From assembly GCA_937915485.1 (NCBI GenBank), contig CALGII010000129.1, positions 1-56,311 on the forward strand: 56,311 nucleotides of DNA. The letters run 5' to 3'. The translations under genes and the position numbers were made by a program. Below are positions 45,845 through 55,149 of this stretch, piece by piece. Numbering within the stretch: the stretch's first letter is position 1; every line of letters starts with the position of its first letter. This stretch comes from an uncultured Ignavibacteriota bacterium. Its GTDB lineage: Bacteria > Bacteroidota > Ignavibacteria > Tepidaquicellales > Tepidaquicellaceae. Below the pieces are notes generated by a model. It worked only from the letters and a program-made list of their open reading frames with translations, made no database searches and had not been told where the DNA came from.

Positions 45845-46627
45845 TCAGATGTTTTGAATGAATAAAAATTCGAATGCCTTGTAGAATAAAAATACTCCCA
45901 GACCGATTAGTATAACTCCGACAACCTTGTTTATCATCCCGAGAGCCGCGGGACTTACCCTGTGCGAATTCATCGATATTAACTTTACAAGAGTGTAAAA
46001 CCAGAGAGTCGTGCCGCTGAAAACCCCTATCGAATACATTAATCCCGTAATAAACCTTGAATCGATAATCCCGTAACTCTTCATATAACTCGTCATTGCG
46101 AACCAGGATGCGGGTATTGTTACAGACGATACGCAAAGAAACGCTCCCCTTATGAATCCGCCGAAACAACCGTTCTCTTCCTTTTGCAGCAGGTCCGTGC
46201 GTATTATCTTCGATATCTCCTGACTCGTATGGTCAAGTTTGTTTTCTACTTCACCGAGTTTCTCCTCTATTCGTTCTTCGGATACCTCATTCTTTCCGTT
46301 GTTAAGAACTTTTGTCTTCATAATTTTCAAGCCGGACAAAATTACTATGAAGCAGCCAATGAATGTTATCAGAGCCTTGAAGAGTTTTTCGTTCTCGGAA
46401 AAGAAAACATCCACCGATTCGGGTATGAATCCTTTTATCAGAGCGAGGCCGCCGTAAGATATTATGATGTAAATCATATCCATGAAACCCGCTCCCGCGC
46501 CTATAGCAACGCCGTACCTTATCTCATTCTTGAATCCCTGAGACATGACAAGAATGTTTGTAGGTCCGATTGGCGGCATGGAGAGCAGATATCCGGTTAA
46601 TACCCCTACGACTAATCCGATTATCAA
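45845..46627 (-). CDS. LysE/RhtB-family membrane exporter
   Basis: A 260-residue polytopic protein with about six membrane helices. The N-terminal 'LLSMPPIGPTNILVMSQGFKNEIRYGVAIGAGAG' region is typical of LysE-superfamily amino-acid/metabolite exporters. An unusual charged cytoplasmic insert of about 50 residues ('KNEVSEERIEEKLGEVENKL' and on) lies between helices 3 and 4. It is co-transcribed with the RING-like gene (9-nt gap). The substrate is unknown. Confidence 0.8.
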   Translation of the reverse strand: MIIGLVVGVLTGYLLSMPPIGPTNILVMSQGFKNEIRYGVAIGAGAGFMDMIYIIISYGGLALIKGFIPESVDVFFSENEKLFKALITFIGCFIVILSGLKIMKTKVLNNGKNEVSEERIEEKLGEVENKLDHTSQEISKIIRTDLLQKEENGCFGGFIRGAFLCVSSVTIPASWFAMTSYMKSYGIIDSRFITGLMYSIGVFSGTTLWFYTLVKLISMNSHRVSPAALGMINKVVGVILIGLGVFLFYKAFEFLFIQNI

Positions 46628-46733
46628 ATAGTAATGTTAATTTTATGCAAGTTATGAAATTGTCATTTCATTTTCAATCAATTTCACTATTGCATAAATC
46701 TAACGCCCGCTGCTCTTTAGGTTTTCTCTAATA

Positions 46734-48152
46734 CTATTTAATCAGTATCATCCGCCGGTCCGTAATGAAATTCCCCGACTCAAGCCTGCAGAAGTATGTT
46801 CCGCTGGATAATCCCGACCCGTCGAAAGTAACGGTGTATGAACCCGCGTCTCTGATGTCGTCAACAAGCCTTATGACTTCCCTGCCGAGCACGTCGAAAA
46901 CGATAAGTTTCGTAAGATTCCTTTCCGCGATATCGTATCTAATAATCGTGTTAGGGTTGAATGGATTCGGATAATTCTGATGCAGCGCGAACTTAACGGG
47001 TACTTCCGTGCCTAAAATGCCAACCGCAGTGAATGTGTATTCGAATACTCCCCTGCCCGCGACAACGCTTGCCGACGCTCCTCCCGCGAACAACGTTAGA
47101 TTTCCGGTTGTCCTGAATGCAAGCGCTCTTATCGGATAGTTGCTCAGCAAAACACCGCCGCTGAAATCAGCCCAGGTTGTGCCGCCGTTACTTGAACGCC
47201 ATATGCTCATCGAACCCGTACCCGCCGACTGGTCTATGCCGACGTATAATTCGTTCGGATTAACAGGATTTATTGCAGCCGACCTCGGCAGAGTTCCTGT
47301 TGTGTTCGGGATACCCCACTTCTTGCTCCATTGCTGACCGCCGTTTGTCGTGAGATAAATCCCGCCTGTGGTATCGTTCACGAATAAAACCGCAAGAATC
47401 CTTGCGGTGTCAATCGGACTGATGCTCATTGCTCTAACAGGATTCCCCGTTGTTGTTCCCGATGGAAGACCCGTAGTGATCGCGGTCCAATTCGAGCCGC
47501 CGTCGTTTGACCTGTAAATCTTTGACGGTCCGGTGCTTCCCGGCATCACGAGAGATGAGCCCGCGTAAATTACATTCGGATTTTTGGGGTTAATTGCCAA
47601 TGATAGTATCTGTCTGTTATCAACTCCCGTGCTTGACGGAATCCAGTTGAGCCCTCCGTTCGTGCTTTTCCAAATTCCCACAGCAGATGCCGCAACGGCA
47701 TTGAATACTCCGCATATGACAATGTCGGGGTTTGTAGGATGTACGACAATCGCCTGAACGCCTTTAGTATCGTATATATCGCCCGATACGAGAGTCCAGT
47801 TCGCGCCTGCGTCTGTCGATTTGTAAACCCCGCTTACAGTCCATCCGCCGAGCGAATCCGTTCCCGCATAAATTATGTTAGGATTCGACGGCGCTATCGC
47901 AAGGCACTGAACCTTGAAATACGTCATCCCGTTATTTGATCTCACCCAGTTGAGACCCCCGTTTGTTGTTTTGTAAACACCCGAATCAAGGCTGCCGAGA
48001 TACATCGTGTTTTGATTCTGAGGATTAATTGCCAAGGCGAATATTCTTGCGTTTATGCCGAAGTTGACAGACCATGTGTCCGGCCCGTCCTGTGACTGAA
48101 GTAACTGATGAGAAATAATTACAAGAATAAAGGCAAGAAATACTTTTTTCAT
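46734..48152 (-). CDS. T9SS-secreted sialidase/BNR-like beta-propeller protein
   Basis: A 472-residue protein with a signal peptide ('VFLAFILVIISHQLLQSQ'). Repeated propeller blades follow, each carrying 'YKSTDAGANWT'/'WRSSNGGTTWA' Asp-box-like motifs with 'NPNIIYAG' turns. The C-terminal sorting domain ('HQNYPNPFNPNT', 'LIVFDVLGREV', 'YFCRLESGNFITDRRMILIK') directs type IX secretion and surface attachment. No sialidase catalytic residues are evident, so a binding or adhesive role is more likely than an enzyme. Confidence 0.85.
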   Translation of the reverse strand: MKKVFLAFILVIISHQLLQSQDGPDTWSVNFGINARIFALAINPQNQNTMYLGSLDSGVYKTTNGGLNWVRSNNGMTYFKVQCLAIAPSNPNIIYAGTDSLGGWTVSGVYKSTDAGANWTLVSGDIYDTKGVQAIVVHPTNPDIVICGVFNAVAASAVGIWKSTNGGLNWIPSSTGVDNRQILSLAINPKNPNVIYAGSSLVMPGSTGPSKIYRSNDGGSNWTAITTGLPSGTTTGNPVRAMSISPIDTARILAVLFVNDTTGGIYLTTNGGQQWSKKWGIPNTTGTLPRSAAINPVNPNELYVGIDQSAGTGSMSIWRSSNGGTTWADFSGGVLLSNYPIRALAFRTTGNLTLFAGGASASVVAGRGVFEYTFTAVGILGTEVPVKFALHQNYPNPFNPNTIIRYDIAERNLTKLIVFDVLGREVIRLVDDIRDAGSYTVTFDGSGLSSGTYFCRLESGNFITDRRMILIK

Positions 48153-48433
48153 ATTACCCCCTTTGTATTATTTTCAAAAGTTAATTAACGGAATGTAAAA
48201 TTCCCGTTTTTATATATCAAGAGTAAAGTTGGAACATATCATTTATTCCCGCAATCAACCGTGTCTTGTCTGCCGTTTTACGAATCGCTGCCGGATTCAT
48301 TATTTAATATATGTTAACGAAAAAAAACCAATTGTCGATATGAAAGGCACGAAAAAACGTATTTTCCGGAATATCCAATCGTCTTATCTTGAACAGAACT
48401 TTCAAGCAAAAAACACTGTTTAATTCAAGACTT
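48153..48433. other. Divergent promoter region, no RNA element recognised
   Basis: A 281-nt AT-rich gap between the T9SS propeller gene and terC, which diverge. It should hold both promoters. I looked for a yybP-ykoY-type manganese riboswitch, common upstream of terC, and did not find its conserved loops. Confidence 0.5.
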
Positions 48434-49345
48434 ATGGAAAACTCGCAATTATACTGGATAGGTTTTAATGTGTTCGTTCTGATTATGCTCGCTCTGGATC
48501 TTGGGATCTTCAACCGCAAGATCCACGAGGTATCGGTCAAGGAAGCACTGATATGGAGCGCTGTATGGATTGGCATGGCTTTGCTGTTCAACGTTTTCGT
48601 GTATTTCAATCTGGGAAAAGAAAAGGCTCTTGAATTTCTCACTGGTTATCTTCTCGAAAAATCATTGAGCGTCGACAACATTTTTGTTTTCGTAATCGTG
48701 TTCTCTATGTTCGGAATCCCCGCAATGTACCAGCACAAAATTCTTTTCTGGGGAATATTTGGTGCGATAGTGATGAGAATCATACTGATATTCTCGGGCA
48801 TAGCGCTCATAACTAAATTTCACTGGCTCGTTTACGTCTTTGGAGGCTTCCTTGTTATCACTGGAATCAAAATGGTCTTCGGCAAAGAGAAGAAATCCGA
48901 TCCGTCAAAAAACATCGTGGTCAGGATGTTCAGAAAACTATTTCCCGTGAAAGATGAGATTGAGGACGGTAAGTTTTTCGTTAAGGAAAACGGCAGGTCG
49001 CAAGCGACGCGGCTTTTCCTCACACTTATAGTGATTGAAGTTACAGACCTCGTTTTCGCCGTCGATTCTATTCCGGCAATTCTCGCGATTACAAATGACG
49101 CGTTCATAGTCTATACATCGAACCTGTTCGCGATTCTTGGCCTTCGCTCTCTTTATTTCGCGCTTGCGGGAATAATTCACAGATTCAAATACCTAAAGCA
49201 CGGTCTTTCCGTTGTTCTCGTGTTTGTAGGTATAAAGATGATTGTGTCGGAGTTCTATAAGATTCCGGTCGTCATATCACTTCTTGTAATAGTAACGGTT
49301 CTTACGGTATCCATTGTAATGTCCTTGCTGTCTGATAAGAAATAG
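48434..49345 (+). CDS. TerC/Alx family membrane protein
   Basis: A 303-residue polytopic protein with about eight membrane helices and the acidic membrane motifs of the family ('ALDLGIF', 'LEKSLSVDNIFVF', 'FAVDSIPAILAIT'). Alx/TerC proteins are linked to manganese export and metal loading of exported proteins. I start it at the internal ATG 48434, where 'ENSQLYWIGFNVFVL' begins, because the upstream ATG at 48389 adds an uncharacteristic basic leader. It is convergent with the MATE gene. Confidence 0.9.
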   Translation: MENSQLYWIGFNVFVLIMLALDLGIFNRKIHEVSVKEALIWSAVWIGMALLFNVFVYFNLGKEKALEFLTGYLLEKSLSVDNIFVFVIVFSMFGIPAMYQHKILFWGIFGAIVMRIILIFSGIALITKFHWLVYVFGGFLVITGIKMVFGKEKKSDPSKNIVVRMFRKLFPVKDEIEDGKFFVKENGRSQATRLFLTLIVIEVTDLVFAVDSIPAILAITNDAFIVYTSNLFAILGLRSLYFALAGIIHRFKYLKHGLSVVLVFVGIKMIVSEFYKIPVVISLLVIVTVLTVSIVMSLLSDKK

Positions 49346-49401
49346 CCGGCTTCCGGCCATTAGATTCAACCGGATTTTCATTCGAACTGAAAATTAGAGC
49401 G

Positions 49402-50772
49402 TCATTTATCCGTGTCCTGGACAATTGCACTATCTGATTTTTTCAGGACTTTCATTTCGTTCATTATAAAAACCGCGGAAAGAATCCCCGCTAATCCGTC
49501 GGCGACGGGACCTGCAGCCCAGACACCGTCAAGATTAAGGAAGCGCGGCAGTATAAGCACCGCGGGAATCAGAATTACTATCTGCCTCAACACGGTAAGT
49601 ATCATGGAATACTTCGGTTTGCCGACCGCCTGAAAATATGCCGCCCCGATTACCTGATAACCGATTATTGGAAGCATTATGAGATAAATTCTCAGCGCTC
49701 TCGCGCCTATTTCAATTAGTTGATGATTATCATCAGCGAAAAAAGCGACAATGTTGTCGGCGAAGAACATTACGACGAAAAATCCAACAACGCAGATAAT
49801 TGTCGAAGCGATTATACCGAGTTCGAGAACCCTTTTCACCCTGTGAAAAAGTTTTGCTCCGAAATTGTATCCCAGTATAGGCTGTATTCCCTGATTGATT
49901 CCGAATACGGGCATTATTATGAACATCACAACAGCGTTCGTAACAGCCATCGAAGCTATCGCAAGGTCACCTCCGTATCTCGCGAGTTCGTTGTTGAAAA
50001 AAACTATTACAACGCTTGCCGATATCTGCATTATGAACGGCGATATCCCTATCGAGAAAATCCTGTAAACAATATCCTTCTTCAATTGAAGATTCTTAAA
50101 ATGAAAATGCACGTGGCTTCTCTTGCCGAAAAAGTATGCAAGAACCCAGATTGAATTTATTAGTTGTGAAATAACCGTAGCCCACGCAGAGCCTTCGATT
50201 CCCCAGTGAAAAACAAAAATGAATATCGGATTCAGAATAGTATTCAACACCGCTCCGATAATCATCGTCGTCATCGCCATCTTTGGGTTTCCTTCACCGC
50301 GAATCAGATTGTTCATCGTGAATGAAACTGTCTGAAAAACGCCTCCAATTAGCATCACGCGGGTGAAAGCCTTTGCGTACTGCAAGACCTCACCGCTGCC
50401 TCCGAACGATGTGAGCATCGGATCAAGGAATAAATAGAACAGCCCTGTCAGCAGAAGCGATATTATTACAGAAAGCGTAAGAGCATTTCCCAGTGTTTGT
50501 TCCGCTTCCGGAATTCTCTTTTCGCCGAGACGCAAAGATAACACGGACGTCGCCCCTATGCCGACAAGCATTCCGAATGCCATGAAAATCACTATTATCG
50601 GAAATGTGATTGCGATTCCTGAAATTGCCAGAGCCCCTACTCCCCTGCCGACAAAAACCCGGTCAACAATGTTGTAGGATGCCATGACCATCATTCCTAT
50701 GACAGCCGGCAATGAGAAATCGAATATCAATTTCCCCAGACGTTCCTTTTCAAGCCGTAATGTCCTGTCCAT
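49402..50772 (-). CDS. MATE family efflux transporter
   Basis: A 456-residue polytopic protein with twelve hydrophobic helices in two homologous halves. It has 'FDFSLPAVIGMMVMASYNIVDRVFVGRGVG' at the start and 'GINQGIQPILGYNFGA' mid-protein, both characteristic of MATE exporters of cationic drugs or metabolites driven by Na+ or H+. It is monocistronic and convergent with terC. Confidence 0.92.
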   Translation of the reverse strand: MDRTLRLEKERLGKLIFDFSLPAVIGMMVMASYNIVDRVFVGRGVGALAISGIAITFPIIVIFMAFGMLVGIGATSVLSLRLGEKRIPEAEQTLGNALTLSVIISLLLTGLFYLFLDPMLTSFGGSGEVLQYAKAFTRVMLIGGVFQTVSFTMNNLIRGEGNPKMAMTTMIIGAVLNTILNPIFIFVFHWGIEGSAWATVISQLINSIWVLAYFFGKRSHVHFHFKNLQLKKDIVYRIFSIGISPFIMQISASVVIVFFNNELARYGGDLAIASMAVTNAVVMFIIMPVFGINQGIQPILGYNFGAKLFHRVKRVLELGIIASTIICVVGFFVVMFFADNIVAFFADDNHQLIEIGARALRIYLIMLPIIGYQVIGAAYFQAVGKPKYSMILTVLRQIVILIPAVLILPRFLNLDGVWAAGPVADGLAGILSAVFIMNEMKVLKKSDSAIVQDTDK

Positions 50773-50882
50773 AAAATGCTAAATCGTGTAATTTAACTCA
50801 AATCAAACCCTAATGATATTTAGTAATTTTTCCCGATGCATAAAAATGCGCGGGACAGGAACCAGAATACCGCAGCCGCGTA

Positions 50883-50915
50883 TAAAAAAAAGCCGGAGGA
50901 CACAATCTCCGGCTT
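50883..50915 (-). terminator. Rho-independent terminator of the beta-helix gene
   Basis: A 9-bp stem AAGCCGGAG/CTCCGGCTT with an 8-nt loop, followed on the minus strand by a T run. It lies about 24 nt past the stop codon of the gene at 50939. Confidence 0.88.
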
Positions 50916-50938
50916 GTTGGTTTGTACTTTACACAATC

Positions 50939-52798
50939 TTATTTCAACAAAATCATTTTCTTTGTTTCGTTGAAGTATTTCGATGACAGCCTGTAAAAAT
51001 ACACTCCGGATGAAAGACCGCTGCCGTCAAACGTCACTTCGTACACCCCGGGTAATAATGATTCTTCTGTAAGAACCGCTATTTCCCTTCCCGTCATATC
51101 ATACAATTTCAAATTGGTGAATGCCGGTTTCGGGATGTCGAATCTTATTTTTGTCATTGGATTGAACGGGTTGGGATAGTTCTGATATAAATTATATCTT
51201 TCAGGCTTATCCGATTGAAGTAAATTTATACCTATCGTCGGTGAATATTTTCCTCCGTACGCGCCCATATCGCTTCTTATTAATCCCAGCCCCCAGTTGC
51301 AGTTTATCACACTATCCTGCGCGGATGGAATTCCCGCGTCGATGCATCGCGAGTATCTCGGACTGCCGCAGTGTATCGAATCTTGCAGATGAAAATTTCC
51401 CGACGCCGTATCCGAAAAGAAGGGATAAATATCTATGCAGCCCGTGCCGAACCAGGGCTGCCCGAGACCTCCCTGTATATCGCAATATCTTGCTAGCAAT
51501 GACTGCTGACCCGAATAAGAAATCGCGGGGGCTGAACTTTTATAAAGTATATTATTATAGAAATTCGCGGAAGAAGATGAGTTATCGAAATATGCATTCA
51601 CGTCTCCCCCATCCGCTGCAGAATTCAGGAAAAAAGTATTGTTGAATATGTGTAGAGACGCAGAATTAGTTGATAAATTTAAACCGCCTCCAGGTCCCGA
51701 TGTCGCGTTCTTATTGAAAATATTGTGGTCAATCTTCATCGTTCCGTAATCAAGAAACACGTTAGCTCCGCCGCCCGACTCAACCGACGTGTTGTTGGTG
51801 AACCTGTTTCTGTACAGATATAACGTTCCTCCGCTGTGCTCAATCCATAAGCCTCCGCCTTGCCATATTGAATGATTTCCCGTGTGCAAGTTATCCGTCA
51901 CATCGATTATCCCCGATGTAATCTGTATATACGTCCCGCCGCCGCTTCCCGCGGTCTGCGAAATATTTCCCGTTAACGTATTGTATCTGTACCTCACTGT
52001 TGTGTTGCCTCCCGGACCTCTTATCCAGCATCCTCCTCCCGCTTCTTTCGCGGTGTTATTCGTGAACGTGTTTGACTCGGCTATTACCGTGGAGTTCGGA
52101 CCCAAAGGATAAAGCATTGCTCCCGCGGCGTCCCTTTGAGCGGTATTCTGCTGAAAGGTGCATCCTGACATTGTTATGACAGTTCCCGAGCCGTCCGTCT
52201 GTATAAACAATCCCCCCGCGTTACCGTAAGGATAACCCGATGTGTTCGGCGATGAATTTCCTGTAAACGAACATCCCGTTACCGTAACGTTTCCCGTGTT
52301 TGAAAAAAGATTTATTCCGCCCGATACGTAACCCGCGGCGTTGTAATTTACCGAGCAGTTCTTTATGCTAATATCCGCTCCCTCCGTACCTGCATTCAGG
52401 CCGCCGCCGTAATCCGCCTGTCCGTGCTGTATCGTCAATCCTTCGACGAATATATCGGCATTGCCTGATGTTGTCGAAATTAAAAGTACACGCCTCGCGT
52501 TTCCCCCGTCGAGTACAGGCGAGCCGACGCCTCTAATTAAAATAAAATAATTTTCATTGGATGTGTAAGTAAGCGTAGGGTTTACATTATAAGTTCCGGC
52601 CAGCACGTTTATCGTGTCATTCTGACCGTTAGACGCGGCTGTATTAAGAGCCGTCTGGAATTGAGTTGTATTGCTAACGGTGAAATTGCCTGCCCGTGCG
52701 GCAGGCATCAGGACCAGCAGTATAGAGTTCAACAAAATAAATTTCACCGCAAGCCTGCTCAATGCAGGCACAGATTGAAAAAATTTATTCGCGCTCAT
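50939..52798 (-). CDS. T9SS-secreted right-handed parallel beta-helix protein
   Basis: A 619-residue protein with an N-terminal hydrophobic signal ('FILLNSILLVLMPAARA'). Residues ~40-480 are built of beta-helix rungs with Asn/Gly ladders ('NNTAKEAGGGCWI', 'HNIFNKNATSGPGGGLNL'), resembling polymorphic outer-membrane repeat proteins. The C-terminal sorting domain ('YQNYPNPFNPMTKIRFDI', 'SSKYFNETKKMILLK') marks type IX secretion. It has no evident catalytic residues of polysaccharide lyases. An adhesive or glycan-binding role is inferred. Confidence 0.85.
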   Translation of the reverse strand: MSANKFFQSVPALSRLAVKFILLNSILLVLMPAARAGNFTVSNTTQFQTALNTAASNGQNDTINVLAGTYNVNPTLTYTSNENYFILIRGVGSPVLDGGNARRVLLISTTSGNADIFVEGLTIQHGQADYGGGLNAGTEGADISIKNCSVNYNAAGYVSGGINLFSNTGNVTVTGCSFTGNSSPNTSGYPYGNAGGLFIQTDGSGTVITMSGCTFQQNTAQRDAAGAMLYPLGPNSTVIAESNTFTNNTAKEAGGGCWIRGPGGNTTVRYRYNTLTGNISQTAGSGGGTYIQITSGIIDVTDNLHTGNHSIWQGGGLWIEHSGGTLYLYRNRFTNNTSVESGGGANVFLDYGTMKIDHNIFNKNATSGPGGGLNLSTNSASLHIFNNTFFLNSAADGGDVNAYFDNSSSSANFYNNILYKSSAPAISYSGQQSLLARYCDIQGGLGQPWFGTGCIDIYPFFSDTASGNFHLQDSIHCGSPRYSRCIDAGIPSAQDSVINCNWGLGLIRSDMGAYGGKYSPTIGINLLQSDKPERYNLYQNYPNPFNPMTKIRFDIPKPAFTNLKLYDMTGREIAVLTEESLLPGVYEVTFDGSGLSSGVYFYRLSSKYFNETKKMILLK

Positions 52799-53124
52799 AT
52801 TATTTATATAAATTTACTGAGTCTCTGTTTTAAAAGAACTGTTGCTTTGTTATTCGGCGCTGAAAGAATGAATCTATACCAACGCCCTGATAACTGAAAG
52901 GAAACACTGCATTTTTCCCCGTGTATTAAATTAATATAAATTAGTAATTATTGAAACCGAGAAAGATTCGTTCATTTATTTCTAAATGCAAAATAGTAAT
53001 AAAGTAAGCGAAAAACCACCGTTTCAATTGCTTTTAACATTTATTATATTTCAAACGAAAGAGCGATAGAATTATTTATTGGTTATACTTTCCTCAATAA
53101 TTATTTAAGAAAAGGAGATTCTGT
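52799..53124. other. Divergent intergenic region with RBS of the peptide-binding gene
   Basis: A 326-nt AT-rich gap between the beta-helix gene (minus) and the peptide-binding gene (plus), which must contain both promoters. A TATACT-like -10 candidate lies near 53083. The strong AGGAG about 8 nt before the ATG at 53125 is one of the few clear Shine-Dalgarno sites in the window. No RNA element was recognised. Confidence 0.45.
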
Positions 53125-55035
53125 ATGTTAAGGAACCTGAATCGTGTTTTCTTATTATTTTTCATTTCAATTATTATAATTTCGGGATGCGGAAAAAGCG
53201 AAAAACCGAAGAAAAAATTTGACACCAAACCCGTATCTGTAAAACAATTCGACACACCCCCCGGCGCTGACCCGTCAGTTTCTGTCGACCTCGGAGGCAA
53301 CGGCTTCAAAGGAGATGGTTGGAACACGAATGCGGATTATTCAATCCTCGGAAACCCTAAAGCTGTAAAAGGAGGAAGCCTGGTAATGACAATGGGAGAT
53401 TTTCCTCCGACATTGAGGAATGTCGGAAAGGATTACAATTCGTATTTCATTATGATGGCGGAGGACATGCTTTACGAAACACTCGTTGGTGAAGACCCCG
53501 TCACTGGGGAATATACGCCGAGACTCGCCTCCCACTGGCAGATTTCTCAGGACAGGAAGACTTTCAGGTTCAGGATTAATCCCGACGCAAGATGGGCGGA
53601 CGGAAAACCAGTCGTAGCGGAGGATGTAATCGCCACGTGGAATCTCCTCGTTGACCCGGGCATTCTTGACCCGTATTATAATGAACTTTTCAATACTTAC
53701 GAGAAACCCGTAGCGGAAAGCAAGTATATTGTTTCCGTGAAATCAAAATTGATTAACTGGAAACAGTTCGTTTACTTCGCGTCATCAATGAAGATTCTCC
53801 CTGCCCATATTATTGGAAACCTGACAGGCAAAGAATACCTTGAAAAATATCAGTTCGAGTTCATCCCCGGTTCCGGACCTTACGTTATTGACAAGAATGA
53901 GATAAAGAAGGAACAATCAATAATGATTCGCAGAAGAAGCGATTACTGGGCGGAGAATCTGCGGTTTGCGACAGGCCTGAACAATTTCGATCTGATAAGG
54001 TTTGATGTCGTTCAGGACGAAATGCTCGAATTTGAAAAATTCAAGAAAGGTGAAACTGACGTTCTCATAGTGAACAGAGCCCAGACCTGGAATGAAAAAT
54101 TCGATTTCGAAGATTTCAACAGGGGCATCATTACAAGGAAAAAAATATACAACGAAAACCCCGTCGGAATTTCGGGAATCGCTTTCAACATGCGGAAAGA
54201 ACCGTTCAACGACGCGAGAATCAGAAAAGCAATCTCGTTTATGTACGACAGGGAAAAATTTAACGATAAACTTTTTTATAAATCATACCTGCCCATCGAT
54301 TCATATTTTCAGGGAACGGAATTCGAGAACCCGGGCAACCCGAGAATAAGATACAATGTTGATTCCGCGCGGAGACTGCTTGCCGAAGCGGGTTGGAAGG
54401 AAAGGAACGGCGACAACTACTTGATAAAAGACGGGAAAGTTTTTGAACTGGATCTGCCGTTTCAAAAGGGAATGGACAGATACCTTACGATATTTCAGGA
54501 AGACTTGAAAAATGTCGGCGTGAAACTTAACCTGAAGGAAATTGACCCGACCGCAATGTTCAAGGCGGGAAACGAAAGAGCATTCACGATGATACCGATT
54601 AATTTTTCAGGATTAAGAATTCCAAGCCCGGAAAGTTTCCTGAAATCATCAACCGCTGACGAAGAAGGCTCGCCGAACTGGCCGGGAATAAAAAATCAAA
54701 GGATTGACGAACTCTGCGCAGCATACGACACCGCGTTTGGAGTAAAATCGAGGATTAATATTCTCAGGGAAATCGATATAATAGCGTGTAATGAATTCGG
54801 CATCGCGTTCGGCTGGTATTCTCCGTATCAGAGAATAGCGTTCCATAATAAATTCGGTTATCCCGAAGGAATCATTTCGAGGAACCTTGATGTGATTACC
54901 GTGCTGCCTTATCTATGGTTTAATGATCCCGAAAAAGCCGCGGAATATGATATGGCGGTAACCGACAAAAGCAGAAAAATGAACAAGGAAGAGGAAGAGA
55001 ACAAATACTGGATTAAACTGAAAGAAAAGAAGTGA
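53125..55035 (+). CDS. Oligopeptide-type ABC transporter substrate-binding lipoprotein
   Basis: A 636-residue family-5 solute-binding protein. The lipoprotein signal ends 'IIIISGC' with the lipidated Cys22. A Lys/Pro-rich linker precedes the two-lobed binding domain with 'LASHWQISQDRKTFRFRINPDARWADGKPVVAEDV', the family signature. It would capture peptides or similar solutes. No permease or ATPase genes (OppBCDF) are nearby, so it is an orphan subunit. A strong AGGAG ribosome site supports the start. It ends before a bidirectional terminator. Confidence 0.9.
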   Translation: MLRNLNRVFLLFFISIIIISGCGKSEKPKKKFDTKPVSVKQFDTPPGADPSVSVDLGGNGFKGDGWNTNADYSILGNPKAVKGGSLVMTMGDFPPTLRNVGKDYNSYFIMMAEDMLYETLVGEDPVTGEYTPRLASHWQISQDRKTFRFRINPDARWADGKPVVAEDVIATWNLLVDPGILDPYYNELFNTYEKPVAESKYIVSVKSKLINWKQFVYFASSMKILPAHIIGNLTGKEYLEKYQFEFIPGSGPYVIDKNEIKKEQSIMIRRRSDYWAENLRFATGLNNFDLIRFDVVQDEMLEFEKFKKGETDVLIVNRAQTWNEKFDFEDFNRGIITRKKIYNENPVGISGIAFNMRKEPFNDARIRKAISFMYDREKFNDKLFYKSYLPIDSYFQGTEFENPGNPRIRYNVDSARRLLAEAGWKERNGDNYLIKDGKVFELDLPFQKGMDRYLTIFQEDLKNVGVKLNLKEIDPTAMFKAGNERAFTMIPINFSGLRIPSPESFLKSSTADEEGSPNWPGIKNQRIDELCAAYDTAFGVKSRINILREIDIIACNEFGIAFGWYSPYQRIAFHNKFGYPEGIISRNLDVITVLPYLWFNDPEKAAEYDMAVTDKSRKMNKEEEENKYWIKLKEKK

Positions 55036-55060
55036 CAGAACAATAATCGCTGCGGTATAA

Positions 55061-55101
55061 AAAATTCGCCCGATTCCTTTATCAGGAATCGGGCGAATTT
55101 T
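55061..55101. terminator. Bidirectional terminator
   Basis: A perfect 18-bp stem (55061-55078 with 55084-55101) with a 5-nt loop, A-rich on the left and T-rich on the right. It works for both convergent genes: the peptide-binding gene on plus and the T9SS gene on minus. Confidence 0.92.
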
Positions 55102-55149
55102 ACTAAATATGTTTTTTGCTTTACTTAATTTCTGTGTTTTTTCCCGCGC

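Noticed and set aside
48153..48433. Manganese (yybP-ykoY) riboswitch before terC
   Set aside because: The conserved loop sequences and paired elements were not found in the gap.
49345..49357. Terminator between terC and the MATE gene
   Set aside because: The 5-bp GCCGG/CCGGC hairpin is short and lacks a T-run on either strand.
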